Source: Ralstonia pickettii (GTDB lineage: Bacteria; Pseudomonadota; Gammaproteobacteria; Burkholderiales; Burkholderiaceae). Taken from it: a stretch of DNA of 64,000 nucleotides. The DNA is taken from assembly GCF_000607165.1 (NCBI RefSeq), contig NZ_JFZG01000004.1:310001-374000 (forward strand). The letters are read 5' to 3'. The notes beneath the pieces were generated by a model. The model was not told the DNA's origin, did not search any database, and saw only the letters and a program-made list of their open reading frames with translations. This document shows, one piece after another, positions 11,740 to 20,448 of the stretch (position 1 is the first letter of the stretch; each line of letters starts with the position of its first letter). The position numbers were made by a program, and so were the translations under genes.

Positions 11740-14700
11740 ATGAACCGGGTCTATCGGCTGGTCTGGAGCCGCACCTTGCGTGCTCCGCAAGTGGTGTCCG
11801 AACTGACGAAGGCGTCGCACGGGGGCGTTGACGCCAGCCCTGACACGACGCCCGCCCGTCGGCGCGCATCCATCATTTCAATCGGGGTGTCACTCGGTTT
11901 GGCCGGTGTGGCGCTCCCGGGTTGGGCCGCGACCTGCTCGCCGAGCACGATCGCAAACTGCAGCGCCGCCGGCGGTAACGGCATCCCGAACCGCAGCGGC
12001 AATGGTGGCAGCGGCAACGGCGGTGGCGGTGGTGGGTCCGCGCTGGGTGGAGGCTCCTCCACTATCCAGGTTCCGGGCGGGCCGACTTCCGGCGGAACGG
12101 GCGGTACCGGTGCCACGAACGACAGTGGGCAAGGCGGCCCCGGAGGAGCCCCTGATGTGGTGCTCGCTGGCGATGCCGTGATCAACGCGAACGCGCAGGG
12201 CGGGGCTGGCCAGGGCTTCGATGGATTCAATTTCGCGGGGGGCGGCGGAGGCGGAGGCGCCGGCGTGTATTCCACCGGCACCAGCGTCACTGTCAACGGC
12301 GGCGTGACCGTGCAGGGCGGCACCGGCGGAAATGGCGGTGCCGGCACCTCGGGGTCAGCCTCCAACGGCGGAGGCGGCGGCGGAGGCGGCGCAGCGTTTG
12401 TCATTGTGACGCCGGCTGCCGACGTAAACAACCAAGGCACCCTAGTCGGCGGCAATGGCGGCAACGGTGGCGGCGGCGGGAACCCGGGCGGCGGAGGCGG
12501 AGGCGGCGATGGGTTGCTGACCTTGGGTTCCGGCACTCAGGTGACCAACATTGGGACGATCGTGGGCGGCGTTGGCGGTGTCAGTGGTGGCGGCGGCAGC
12601 ACGGCCGGGACCAGCGGCGCGGGCGTCAATCTGTCTGCCGGGTTCAACGTGCTTTCCAACGTCGGCACGATCACTGGCGGGGCCGGCAATGGCGGTGCCG
12701 CGGGCGTGGGCGTCATTTCCAACGGTGACGTCATCGTCAATGGCGGCACCATCAGCGGTGGGCTGTACAGCGACGGTGTCACGCGGGCGGCTGCCATCCA
12801 GTTCAACGGGGCGAACAACACGCTGCAACTGCTGACGGGTTCCAACATCATCGGCAACCTCGACGTGGCGGCGGGGGCAGCAGCCAAGATCACGGCTGGC
12901 AGTGCAGGCCTCTCGCTGTCCAACAACGTCACGCTGGGCGACGCCACGTCGCGCGTCACGCTCGATGCGACCACGACCAGCCTCGTGGTGTCGGGCGTCA
13001 TATCGGGCGCAGGCAGCGCGGCCGTTACCGGCAGCCGAACGATCACGCTGACGGGCAACAACACCTATACGGGCGATACCACCATCACCGCCGGCACGCT
13101 GCAGATCGGCAACGGCGGGACCACGGGCTCGGTGGCGGGCAATATCGTCAACAACGGCACACTGGCTTTCAACCGCAGCGATGCGGTGACCTACGCCGGC
13201 ACCATCAGCGGCACCGGCAATCTGGTGCAGGCGGGGGCTGGCACGTTGACCATCTCGGGCACGGCGGGCTATGCCGGTAGCACGACCATCAACGCGGGCA
13301 CGCTCGCGCTGTCGGGGGCCGGCAGCATTGCGGCGTCCTCGGGCGTGGTCAACAACGGCACCTTCGATATCTCTGCGACGACGTCCGGCGCCACCATCCG
13401 CGCACTGACCGGCACGGGCGCGGTGGCTCTGGGCGGCAAGACCTTGACCTTGTCCAACGCCGCCGGCACGTTCAGCGGCGTTATCGGCGGCGCAGGCGGG
13501 CTCACGGTGGCGGGTGGCACGCAAACGCTGTCGAGCACAAACGTCTTTACCGGCGCAACGACCATCAACGCGGGCACGCTAGCGCTATCGGGTGCAGGCA
13601 GCATTGCGACCTCCGGCGGGGTGGTCAACAACGGCACGTTTGATATTTCTGGGACGACCTCCGGCGCCACCATCAGCACCCTGACGGGCACGGGCACCGT
13701 TGGCCTGGGTGGCCAGACGCTGACGCTGGCCAATGCAGCCGGCACATTCAGCGGTGCGATTGGCGGAGCGGGAGGCCTTACAGTCAGCGGTGGCACGCAA
13801 ACGCTGTCGAGCACAAACGTCTTTACCGGCGCAACGACCATCAACGCGGGCACGCTCGCGTTGTCGGGTGCAGGCAGCATTGCGGCGTCATCGGGCGTAG
13901 TCAACAACGGCACGTTTGATATTTCTGGGATGACCTCCGGCGCCACCATCAACGCACTGACGGGCTCCGGTGCAGTCTCGCTGGGCGGGCGGACGCTCAC
14001 CTTGGCGAGTGCCTCCGGCACGTTCAGCGGCGCGATCGGTGGTACGGGCGGCCTCACACTGGATGGCGGCACGCAAACACTGTCTGGCGTGAACACCTAT
14101 AGCGGGGCAACGACGATCAACGCCGGCACGCTGGCGCTGTCGGGTGCTGGCTGCCTGGCGTCGGCAACGACGGTCACGCTCACGGGGACAAGTTCGGCGC
14201 TCGATTTGTCTGCTGGCGTCAGCCAGACGGTGGCGCACCTCTCCGGCGTCGCGGGTAGCCGCGTGGTGCTGGGCGGCGCGCTCACGCTGGCTGACGACTC
14301 GTCTCAAACCTTTAGCGGTAGCCTGAGCGGCAACGGCGCGTTGATCAAGCAGGGCACGGGCACGCTCACGCTCAATGGCGTCAGTAGCGGCTTCGCCGGG
14401 TCGACCACGGTAGCGGGCGGCACGCTGGCGGTCGGCGATGCGGCAAACGCCGGTGCTGTGCTTGGCGGCAATGTCCTGGTGAACGCGCTTGGCACGCTGC
14501 GCGGCCACGGCACGGTCTCGGGCGACGTGAGCAGCAGCGGGGTGGTCGCGCCGGGCGGCTCCATTGGAACGTTGTCCGTCGGCGGCAATTACACCCAAGG
14601 CTCGACTGGGACGCTCGCCATCGAAGTCAGCCCCACGGACGCATCGCAACTGCGCGTGGGCGGTGCGGCAGTGCTCGGCGGCTCGCTGGCCATCGTGTTC

Positions 14701-15837
14701 GATCCGGGCACCTATACCGCCCGCCGCTACACCGTGCTGAGCGCAGCCAGTGGCGTGACGGGGCGCTTCGCAAACGTCAGCACAGCAACGGCAGGAGCCA
14801 ACCTTGGCACGTTGCAGACATCCGTGGACTACGGAACGAATGCGGTCGACGTGCTGCTCGCAGAAGCAGCAGCGCCCGGCACCCCCGGCAGCCCGACCGT
14901 CGTGGCACCGACCAAGACCTCCATCTATACGGCGCTGGGTACGACAGCACTGCTGCAGGCACAGGGCGTCAACTCAACGCTGCTCGGCCGGTTGTCGGGG
15001 CCGCAGGACGCCCCCAGTGGTTCCAAGGATGTGTGGGTGACGGCCAGCGGCTCCAGTACGAAGGTGGGCGGTACGGGGAATGCGCCGGGCTTCCTCACGC
15101 ACGCCTATGGGTTCCTCGCGGGCGCGGAGGGTCGCCTTGGCGCTGCCACCGTGGGCGCGGCGGGCGGCTACACGCACACCACGCTGGGCGAAGACACCAC
15201 CGGCGCATCGGGCGCCATCGACACCCTGCGTGTGGCACTTTACGGGGCGCAGCCGATGGGTGCCGTCAACCTGTCGGCCACGGTCGGCTACGGGCTTGAT
15301 TTCTTCTCGCAGAAGCGACCGTTCGGCAGCGTCGGTACCGCCGAGGGCGACCATCTGGCGCACGAATTCACTGCCGCCACGCAAGCCAGCTTGCCCCTGG
15401 AGATGATGAGCGGCATCCGGCTCGCGCCGCATGTGGGCCTCCGATATGCGTACGTGCGCGGCAGCGGCTTCGGCGAGAACGGCGCCAACGGCCAGAACCT
15501 GCAAGTCGGGCCGGACAGCGCGCGCAGTCTTCAGCCGTATGTGGGTGTCACGCTCGACAAGGCCTTCGGCGATGTGCGCCCGGTCAACGTGCAGCTTCGC
15601 TTGGGCTACGCGCACGAGCTGATGAACGCTGGCCGCGTCGTCCAGGTCCAGAGCCAGGACGGCACCGTGTTCGCCGCCCCCGGCACCGACCTGCCGCGTT
15701 CGTTCCTGACCACCGGGGCCAGCGTCACGCTCCAGGCCGCCAAGGCGACCACGGTGTCCTTGGGTATTGATGCCACCATCAACACGAGCCATGTGTCTGC
15801 GCAGTCCGCCTACGTGCGGGTCAACCACAGGTTCTGA
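11740..15837 (+). CDS. Autotransporter (type Va) with extended signal peptide and repetitive Gly-rich passenger
   Basis: A 1365-residue surface protein. It starts with an extended signal peptide region, MNRVYRLVWSRTLRAPQVVS, then a hydrophobic core ending in GWAA. The passenger first has a very Gly/Asn-rich part (residues about 80-280, many GGGGG runs). Beta-solenoid repeats of the autotransporter-associated strand type follow, including three near-identical 92-residue units (residues 515-790). The last about 260 residues form the outer-membrane beta-barrel and end in the aromatic terminus VNHRF. The ATG at 11740 is preceded by GAGGGG and agrees with the family start; upstream in-frame codons are leader. 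Family members act in adhesion, aggregation or biofilm formation; no enzymatic motif was seen. Both sides carry matching terminators, so it is a monocistronic unit that may have been inserted beside purL. Confidence 0.9.
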   Translation: MNRVYRLVWSRTLRAPQVVSELTKASHGGVDASPDTTPARRRASIISIGVSLGLAGVALPGWAATCSPSTIANCSAAGGNGIPNRSGNGGSGNGGGGGGSALGGGSSTIQVPGGPTSGGTGGTGATNDSGQGGPGGAPDVVLAGDAVINANAQGGAGQGFDGFNFAGGGGGGGAGVYSTGTSVTVNGGVTVQGGTGGNGGAGTSGSASNGGGGGGGGAAFVIVTPAADVNNQGTLVGGNGGNGGGGGNPGGGGGGGDGLLTLGSGTQVTNIGTIVGGVGGVSGGGGSTAGTSGAGVNLSAGFNVLSNVGTITGGAGNGGAAGVGVISNGDVIVNGGTISGGLYSDGVTRAAAIQFNGANNTLQLLTGSNIIGNLDVAAGAAAKITAGSAGLSLSNNVTLGDATSRVTLDATTTSLVVSGVISGAGSAAVTGSRTITLTGNNTYTGDTTITAGTLQIGNGGTTGSVAGNIVNNGTLAFNRSDAVTYAGTISGTGNLVQAGAGTLTISGTAGYAGSTTINAGTLALSGAGSIAASSGVVNNGTFDISATTSGATIRALTGTGAVALGGKTLTLSNAAGTFSGVIGGAGGLTVAGGTQTLSSTNVFTGATTINAGTLALSGAGSIATSGGVVNNGTFDISGTTSGATISTLTGTGTVGLGGQTLTLANAAGTFSGAIGGAGGLTVSGGTQTLSSTNVFTGATTINAGTLALSGAGSIAASSGVVNNGTFDISGMTSGATINALTGSGAVSLGGRTLTLASASGTFSGAIGGTGGLTLDGGTQTLSGVNTYSGATTINAGTLALSGAGCLASATTVTLTGTSSALDLSAGVSQTVAHLSGVAGSRVVLGGALTLADDSSQTFSGSLSGNGALIKQGTGTLTLNGVSSGFAGSTTVAGGTLAVGDAANAGAVLGGNVLVNALGTLRGHGTVSGDVSSSGVVAPGGSIGTLSVGGNYTQGSTGTLAIEVSPTDASQLRVGGAAVLGGSLAIVFDPGTYTARRYTVLSAASGVTGRFANVSTATAGANLGTLQTSVDYGTNAVDVLLAEAAAPGTPGSPTVVAPTKTSIYTALGTTALLQAQGVNSTLLGRLSGPQDAPSGSKDVWVTASGSSTKVGGTGNAPGFLTHAYGFLAGAEGRLGAATVGAAGGYTHTTLGEDTTGASGAIDTLRVALYGAQPMGAVNLSATVGYGLDFFSQKRPFGSVGTAEGDHLAHEFTAATQASLPLEMMSGIRLAPHVGLRYAYVRGSGFGENGANGQNLQVGPDSARSLQPYVGVTLDKAFGDVRPVNVQLRLGYAHELMNAGRVVQVQSQDGTVFAAPGTDLPRSFLTTGASVTLQAAKATTVSLGIDATINTSHVSAQSAYVRVNHRF
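13282..14109 (+). repeat. Three tandem 276-bp in-frame repeats in the autotransporter passenger
   Basis: The marker ACGACCATCAACGCGGGCAC recurs at 13282, 13558 and 13834, and with two base changes at 14110, exactly 276 bases (92 codons) apart. Units carry TTINAGTLALSGAGSIA, NNGTFDIS, GTQTLSSTNVFTGA and similar blocks. A truncated fourth unit begins at 14110. High DNA identity implies recent duplication or homogenisation. Confidence 0.92.
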
Positions 15838-15881
15838 CGGAACAGGGCGTGCCGAAGCGCACGCTAGATCGATCGAAAAAC

Positions 15882-15913
15882 AACGCGCCGGGGCAACTCG
15901 GCGCGTTTTTTTT
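15882..15913 (+). terminator. Rho-independent terminator after the autotransporter gene
   Basis: AACGCGCCG and CGGCGCGTT with a seven-base spacer and a run of T. Differs from the purL terminator only in two loop bases and the length of the A/T flanks. Confidence 0.9.
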
Positions 15914-16055
15914 CACGCTGCACCACGCGTGTGCGGCATGTTGACTTGCATCAATGGCAAGAACGGTATGGCGCCTAGATTTCCGTAGAGAGGGGGCTGT
16001 AGCAGCCACAAGCCGACAGAGCAACAGAGCGCGGGACGCATCCACGGAGACGCAA

Positions 16056-16949
16056 ATGAACATGATTCGCACACTCGCTTCCACGCTTGTCGTAGCCGGT
16101 CTGGCGGTGGCTGCGGAGGGCATCCAAGCACAGACTCTGGAAAAGATCGCAGCGGCAGACAAGATCACGGTTGGCTATCGTGAAGCGGCGGTTCCGTTCA
16201 GCTATCTGCTGGCCCCGAACAAGGCCGTCGGATTTTCGGTCGATCTGACGCAAGCCATCGTCGACGATGTGCGCGCACGATTGAAGAAACCATCTCTGCA
16301 GGTCGATTCGATTCCAGTGACTGGCACGAATCGGATTCCGCTTCTGGTCAATGGCACCTACGACCTCGAATGCGGATCGACCACCAACACCAGCGCGCGG
16401 GGCAAGGAGGTGGCCTTCTCCATCAACTTCTTCTACGCGGGAACGCGCCTCTTGACCAAGCGCGATTCGGGCATCAAGAACTATCCGGACTTGGCGAACA
16501 AGACCGTCGCCAGCACAGCCGGCAGCACGAACGAGAAGGTGCTGAAGAAATTTGCCGTCGACCACAACATCGACGTCCAGATCATCTCCGGCAAGGACTA
16601 TGCAGACGGGCTGAAGCTTGTGGAAACCGGCCGAGCGTCGGCATTGGCGCTGGACGATGTGTTGCTGTACGGCCTGCGTGCCAATTCTGCGAATCCGGCT
16701 GCGCTGGAAGTCGTGGCGGAAACCCTGCAGGTCGAGCCGTACGCCTGCATGGTCCGCAAGGGCGACCCTGCCTTCAAGCGGCTCGTTGATGCAACCATCA
16801 CGCGCCTCATGAAATCCGGCGAGTTCACAGCGCTGTACAAGAAATGGTTCGAGTCACCCATCCCGCCGGCTGGCGCAAACCTCGACATGGCGATGAGCGA
16901 TGCGCTACGCGCCAACCTGAAAAAGCGCAGCGACAAACCGGCACAGTAG
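16056..16949 (+). CDS. Periplasmic glutamate/aspartate-type ABC substrate-binding protein (orphan)
   Basis: A 297-residue solute-binding protein of family 3 with a cleavable signal peptide (cleavage near GIQAQ). The mature part resembles GltI: KITVGYREAAVPFSY, FSVDLTQAIVD, LLVNGTYDLECGSTTNT, and the C-terminal FTALYKKWFESPIPP. In the family it delivers acidic amino acids to GltJKL in the inner membrane. No permease or ATPase gene lies on either side, so it either serves a transporter encoded elsewhere or has a sensory role. GGAGA precedes the ATG. The open frame upstream of 16056 lacks a signal peptide and is leader. Confidence 0.88.
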   Translation: MNMIRTLASTLVVAGLAVAAEGIQAQTLEKIAAADKITVGYREAAVPFSYLLAPNKAVGFSVDLTQAIVDDVRARLKKPSLQVDSIPVTGTNRIPLLVNGTYDLECGSTTNTSARGKEVAFSINFFYAGTRLLTKRDSGIKNYPDLANKTVASTAGSTNEKVLKKFAVDHNIDVQIISGKDYADGLKLVETGRASALALDDVLLYGLRANSANPAALEVVAETLQVEPYACMVRKGDPAFKRLVDATITRLMKSGEFTALYKKWFESPIPPAGANLDMAMSDALRANLKKRSDKPAQ

Positions 16950-16985
16950 CGTGATGCGTGTGTGGGCGGGCCGTAACCGCCCACA

Positions 16986-17912
16986 CTATCGCCCGCTCGA
17001 TGCCGTTTCCAGGTACGGCGCCAACAGCTCTGCCATCCAGTTCATGAACACCTGTGCCCGCACCGGCAGATTTCGCCGGTTCGGGTACACCAGCGACACC
17101 GGCATCGGCAGCGGCCGAAAATCGGGCATCACCTCCACCAGCGTACCGTCCGCAATCGCCGACGACAGCCCCGCATACACGGGCGCCTGGATCATCCCGA
17201 GCCCCGCGCGGCACGCAGCGTCGTAGCTCTCGGCTGAGCTGACGGTCACCGCGCCCTTCATCGGCCGGAATGCGGAGCGGCCATCCACCGTGTATTCCCA
17301 CCCCGGCGACTTCGTGCCCAACGTCTGCACGTAATGGACGATGCGATGGTGATCGAGGTCTTCGAGCGTTTTCGGCATGCCGTGGCGTGCGATGTAACTG
17401 GGGCTCGCGCAGTTGACCTGATGCAATTGGCCGAGCGGGCGCGCGATGAGGCTGCTGTCGGTCAGGTTGCCGATGCGCAATACGCAGTCGAAGCCTTCAC
17501 GCACCGGGTCCACGCGGCGGTCTGTGCTGGAGAGTTCGATTTCCAGCTCAGGGTGCGCGTCGAGCAGCGCGGGCAGGGCGGGGATGACGATGCGGCGTGC
17601 AACGCCCACCGGCATGTCTACACGCAGCCGGCCGCGCAGCGCCTGAGGGCTTTGGCGGAACATGGTCTGCAGCTCGTCCATGTCGGCCAGGAGGTCTTGG
17701 CAGCGCTCGTAGAAGGTCTGGCCGTCTTGCGTGAGCTGCACCTTGCGTGTGGTCCGGTGGAGCAGGCGCGTGCCGAGCATCGTTTCCAGCTGCTGCACCG
17801 CCACCGAGGCGGCCGGTTTGGGAATGCTCAGGGCTTCTGCTGCGCGCGTGAAGCTGGCAAGTTCGGCCACGCGCACAAAGATCTGCATGGCTTCGAGTCG
17901 ATTGGCGGACAT
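16986..17912 (-). CDS. LysR-family transcription regulator
   Basis: A 308-residue regulator. The N-terminal winged helix-turn-helix is clear (MQIFVRVAELASFTRAAEAL, followed by PKPAASVAVQQLE, residues 9-45). A linker helix and a two-lobed effector-binding domain complete it. It is of the group that commonly controls a divergently transcribed oxidoreductase. Here the divergent neighbour is an SDR gene starting 127 bases away, with a palindrome of LysR-box type between the two. The inducer is unknown. Its 3' end converges with the orphan binding-protein gene. Confidence 0.93.
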   Translation of the reverse strand: MSANRLEAMQIFVRVAELASFTRAAEALSIPKPAASVAVQQLETMLGTRLLHRTTRKVQLTQDGQTFYERCQDLLADMDELQTMFRQSPQALRGRLRVDMPVGVARRIVIPALPALLDAHPELEIELSSTDRRVDPVREGFDCVLRIGNLTDSSLIARPLGQLHQVNCASPSYIARHGMPKTLEDLDHHRIVHYVQTLGTKSPGWEYTVDGRSAFRPMKGAVTVSSAESYDAACRAGLGMIQAPVYAGLSSAIADGTLVEVMPDFRPLPMPVSLVYPNRRNLPVRAQVFMNWMAELLAPYLETASSGR

Positions 17913-17932
17913 GACGGGCGGATTGATTGTTA

Positions 17933-17950
17933 TCTGTGGACAAACACAGA
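17933..17950. promoter_or_regulatory. Candidate LysR operator between lysR-type gene and SDR gene
   Basis: TCTGTG-GACAAA-CACAGA is a perfect 6-bp inverted repeat with a 6-bp spacer, about 20 bp from the regulator start and 90 bp from the SDR start. LysR proteins usually bind such dyads in divergent promoters. Confidence 0.5.
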
Positions 17951-18039
17951 GATAGGATAGGCGAGATTTATTCTTTTTTAGTCGCCCAATACCATGTTCT
18001 CACGGTGTTCGACACCCCAAACCCAACCGGAGAGCAGAC

Positions 18040-18804
18040 ATGACACAGTCCCACACCCCCATCGCCATCATCACCGGCGGCAGCCGCGGCCTTGGCAAGA
18101 ACATGGTGCAGAAGCTTGCCCAGCGCGGCACCGACGTCATCTTTACGTACCGAAGCAACCGCGCTGAAGCCGATGCCCTGGTCGCTGAACTGACTGCCCA
18201 GGGCCGTCGCGCCGCCGCCTTGCAGCTCGACGCCGGCAAGATCGCCACGTTCCCCGCCTTTGCTGATGCCGTGCGCGGTGTGCTGGCACAGTGGAAGGCC
18301 GAGCGCTTCGATTACCTCGTCAACAACGCCGGCATGGGGGTGTACGCCGCAGTGGCCGAAACCACCGAAGCCCAGTTCGACGAACTGATGAACGTGCACT
18401 TCAAAGGCGTGTTCTTCCTCACGCAGATTCTGCTGCCGCTCATGGCCGACGGCGGCCGCATCGTCAATGTCTCGTCGGGTCTCGCGCGCTTTGCGCTGCC
18501 GGGCTACGGCGCGTATGCGGCGATGAAGGGTGCGGTGGAGGTGCTCACGCGTTACCTCGCCAAAGAACTCGGCCCGCGCGGCATTGCAGTGAACGTGGTG
18601 GCGCCGGGCGCCATCGAGACGGACTTTGGCGGCGGTGCCGTCCGTGACAACGCCGATTTGAACGCGATGGTGGCATCCAATACTGCGCTCGGCCGCGCTG
18701 GTGTGCCGGATGACATTGGTGGCGTGGTGGCCTCGCTGCTGTCGCCGGACAACCGCTGGATCAACGCCCAGCGCATTGAGGCATCGGGTGGAATGTTCCT
18801 GTAA
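18040..18804 (+). CDS. Short-chain dehydrogenase/reductase (SDR), classical type
   Basis: A 254-residue NAD(P)-dependent oxidoreductase. The cofactor-binding motif TGGSRGLGKN is at residues 13-22. NNAGMGVYA, the catalytic Ser in IVNVSSGLARF and the YAAMK active-site Tyr/Lys pair are all in place. The C-terminus ends in the usual SDR strand with QRIEASGGMFL. Substrate cannot be told from sequence. It is probably the target of the divergent LysR regulator. Confidence 0.9.
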   Translation: MTQSHTPIAIITGGSRGLGKNMVQKLAQRGTDVIFTYRSNRAEADALVAELTAQGRRAAALQLDAGKIATFPAFADAVRGVLAQWKAERFDYLVNNAGMGVYAAVAETTEAQFDELMNVHFKGVFFLTQILLPLMADGGRIVNVSSGLARFALPGYGAYAAMKGAVEVLTRYLAKELGPRGIAVNVVAPGAIETDFGGGAVRDNADLNAMVASNTALGRAGVPDDIGGVVASLLSPDNRWINAQRIEASGGMFL

Positions 18805-18847
18805 GCGGCGCGCCTCCCCGCGCATGGGGTTCAGAACGCCAACTGTG

Positions 18848-18925
18848 GAGCTCCGAGCTCCATCCGTCGAGTTCCGAGCTCCATTCGCCGAGCTCTGAGC
18901 TCCATTCGTCGAGCTCCGAGCTCGG
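18848..18925. repeat. 21-bp tandem repeat, about 3.7 copies, rich in GAGCTC
   Basis: Units begin at 18848, 18869, 18890 and 18911. Each carries GAGCTCCGAGCTCCATYCGYC-like sequence with one to three differences; the last is truncated. The unit is a multiple of three, but no convincing gene spans it. It is in the gene-free stretch 18805-19596, followed by the two structured elements. Confidence 0.85.
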
Positions 18926-19007
18926 GGCGCCGCGCAAAAAGCTCCGCGTGTTGAGTTTGGAATTGGGAACTTGGGGGCTTGATGCTTGACGCGGCGGTTC
19001 ATCGCCT

Positions 19008-19216
19008 GTTTCACCCCCTGCCGGGGGCGACTCACTTTCTTTGTCTTGCCAAAGAAAGTAAGCAAAGAAAGGCGCGCCCGAGATGGCGACTTCCCCTTGG
19101 ATTTTTGTAACCGGGCGGAGACGGGGAAAACTCGCTGCGCTCAGACAGTTCCCCGTCTTTTTTCCGCCCGCTTACAAAAATCCAAGGCGCCATCAAGGGC
19201 AGGAACGTCAAAGGCC
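19008..19216 (-). repeat. Structured dispersed element, copy A (three hairpins)
   Basis: First of three copies of a roughly 210-nt non-coding element. Read on the minus strand, the large hairpin comes first. Large hairpin, 19095-19187: outer arms CCTTGGATTTTTGTAA and TTACAAAAATCCAAGG pair perfectly, inner arms are GACGGGGAA and TTCCCCGTC, and the loop on the minus strand contains GAGCGCAGCGAG. Second hairpin, 19034-19059: ACTTTCTTTG with CAAAGAAAGT. Third hairpin, 19014-19027: CCCCC with GGGGG around TGCC. Between hairpins lies the conserved GGCGCGCC string. It faces copy B in inverted orientation, 104 bp away, in the space between the convergent SDR and permease genes. Confidence 0.88.
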
Positions 19217-19320
19217 ACACCATCGGTGTGCTGCCCTAAGTGGTGCTTGTTTTGTGCTGTCGTTGCTCGCTTTGCTTTGCTTCGCGTTGTGTTGTGGTTC
19301 CTGCTGCACGGGTGATCGAT

Positions 19321-19530
19321 GGTTTGACCTTCCCTTGCCCTATGCGGCGCCTTGAATTTCTGTGAGCGGGCGGAAAAAGGAAGGAGGCTTGTTTGAGCGA
19401 AGCGAGTTTGCCTCCTTCCCCGCACGGTCACATAAATTCAAGGGGAAGTCGCCGCATCGGGCGCGCCTTTCTTTGCTTACTTTCTTTGGCAAGACAAAGA
19501 AAGTGAGTCAGCCCCGGCAGGGGATGAAAC
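19321..19530 (+). repeat. Structured dispersed element, copy B (three hairpins)
   Basis: Large hairpin 19350-19443: outer arms CCTTGAATTTCTGTGA and TCACATAAATTCAAGG, inner arms GGAAGGAGGC and GCCTCCTTCC, loop with GAGCGAAGCGAG. Then GGGCGCGCC, the second hairpin 19479-19504 (ACTTTCTTTG, loop GCAAGA, CAAAGAAAGT) and the third 19512-19523 (CCCC, loop GGCA, GGGG). The inner stem differs from copy A at nearly every base, yet it still pairs. Not coding: the short frames across it are not shared between copies. Confidence 0.88.
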
Positions 19531-19596
19531 AAGGGATGAACCACAAGAAACAAACCCCGACCAGAAGCCCAAACAACAACCAAAACCCAAAAAAAC

Positions 19597-20433
19597 TTAC
19601 GCCACCGCCTTAGCCGCAGCCCGCCCCCGCAACCACTCAAACGTCAGCAGCAGACCCGTCGAGAACACAATCAGAATCGTCGCCAGCGCAGCAATCGTCG
19701 GCGAGATGTTCTCGCGAATACCGGTGAACATCTGTCGCGGCAGCGTCACCTGATCCGCCCCGGCAAGGAAGAGCGTGACCACCACCTCATCAAACGAGGT
19801 GGCAAACGCAAACAGCGCCCCGGAAATCACGCCCGGTGCGATGACGGGCAGGGTGATGCGGAAGAACGTCATGACCGGGTTGGCACCCAGCGACAGGCTC
19901 GCCCGCACGAGGTTGTGATTGAACCCCTGCAGCGTCGCCAGCACCGTCGTCACCACAAACGGCACGCCCAGCGCCGCATGCGCGAGGATCAGACCGATAT
20001 ACGTGTTGGCCAGGCCCAGCGGCGCAAAGAACAGATACATGCCCACACCCACCACCACCACGGGCACGATCATCGGCGACACCAGCACCGCCATCAGCAG
20101 GCCCTTGCCACGGAAGTCGGCCTTGTTCAGCCCGATGGCGGCCAGCGTGCCCAGCACCGTTGCCACGATCGTGGCCGCAGGCGCGACGATGAAACTGTTC
20201 TTGGCCGCCATGCGCCATTCGTCAGACGTGACGAGGTTCTGATACCAGCGCAGCGAATAGCTCGGGATGGGGTACGAGAGGAACGTGCTCGACGAGAACG
20301 ACAGCGGCACGATCACCAGCACCGGCAGCACAAGGTAGAGCAGCGTCAGCACGGCCAGCCCGCGCAGCGAGAAGTACCAGATGCGCTCGATGAGCGAGGT
20401 GTGCGGGGCAAACATCGGTTTGGCGAGTTTCAT
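19597..20433 (-). CDS. ABC transporter permease, spermidine/putrescine type (PotC/PotI-like)
   Basis: A 278-residue inner-membrane permease with about six membrane segments; the first is at residues 25-47. The cytoplasmic loop with the EAA-type ATPase contact is seen as LVRASLSLGANPVMTFFRITLP (residues about 180-200). It is the last gene of a four-gene minus-strand operon (ATPase, binding protein, permease, permease) and 15 bases downstream of the other permease. By family it moves polyamines or related compounds inward. The 3' flank carries structured element copy B. Confidence 0.9.
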   Translation of the reverse strand: MKLAKPMFAPHTSLIERIWYFSLRGLAVLTLLYLVLPVLVIVPLSFSSSTFLSYPIPSYSLRWYQNLVTSDEWRMAAKNSFIVAPAATIVATVLGTLAAIGLNKADFRGKGLLMAVLVSPMIVPVVVVGVGMYLFFAPLGLANTYIGLILAHAALGVPFVVTTVLATLQGFNHNLVRASLSLGANPVMTFFRITLPVIAPGVISGALFAFATSFDEVVVTLFLAGADQVTLPRQMFTGIRENISPTIAALATILIVFSTGLLLTFEWLRGRAAAKAVA

Positions 20434-20448
20434 GGTCGATGTTCTCCG

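Noticed and set aside
11751-12536. Pro-rich minus-strand frame opposite the autotransporter
   Set aside because: The poly-Pro runs are the complement of Gly-rich passenger codons.
17968-19065. 365-codon minus-strand frame spanning the SDR gene and the 21-bp repeat
   Set aside because: It is antisense to the SDR gene, and its repeat peptide only reflects the 21-bp units.
19083-19355. Short frames across element copies A and B
   Set aside because: They differ between copies in frame and sequence, while base pairing is kept; this is not coding conservation.
19008-19530. Insertion sequence or MITE
   Set aside because: No transposase, no clear target duplication, and multiple internal covarying hairpins do not fit simple transposon ends; a mobile origin is not excluded.
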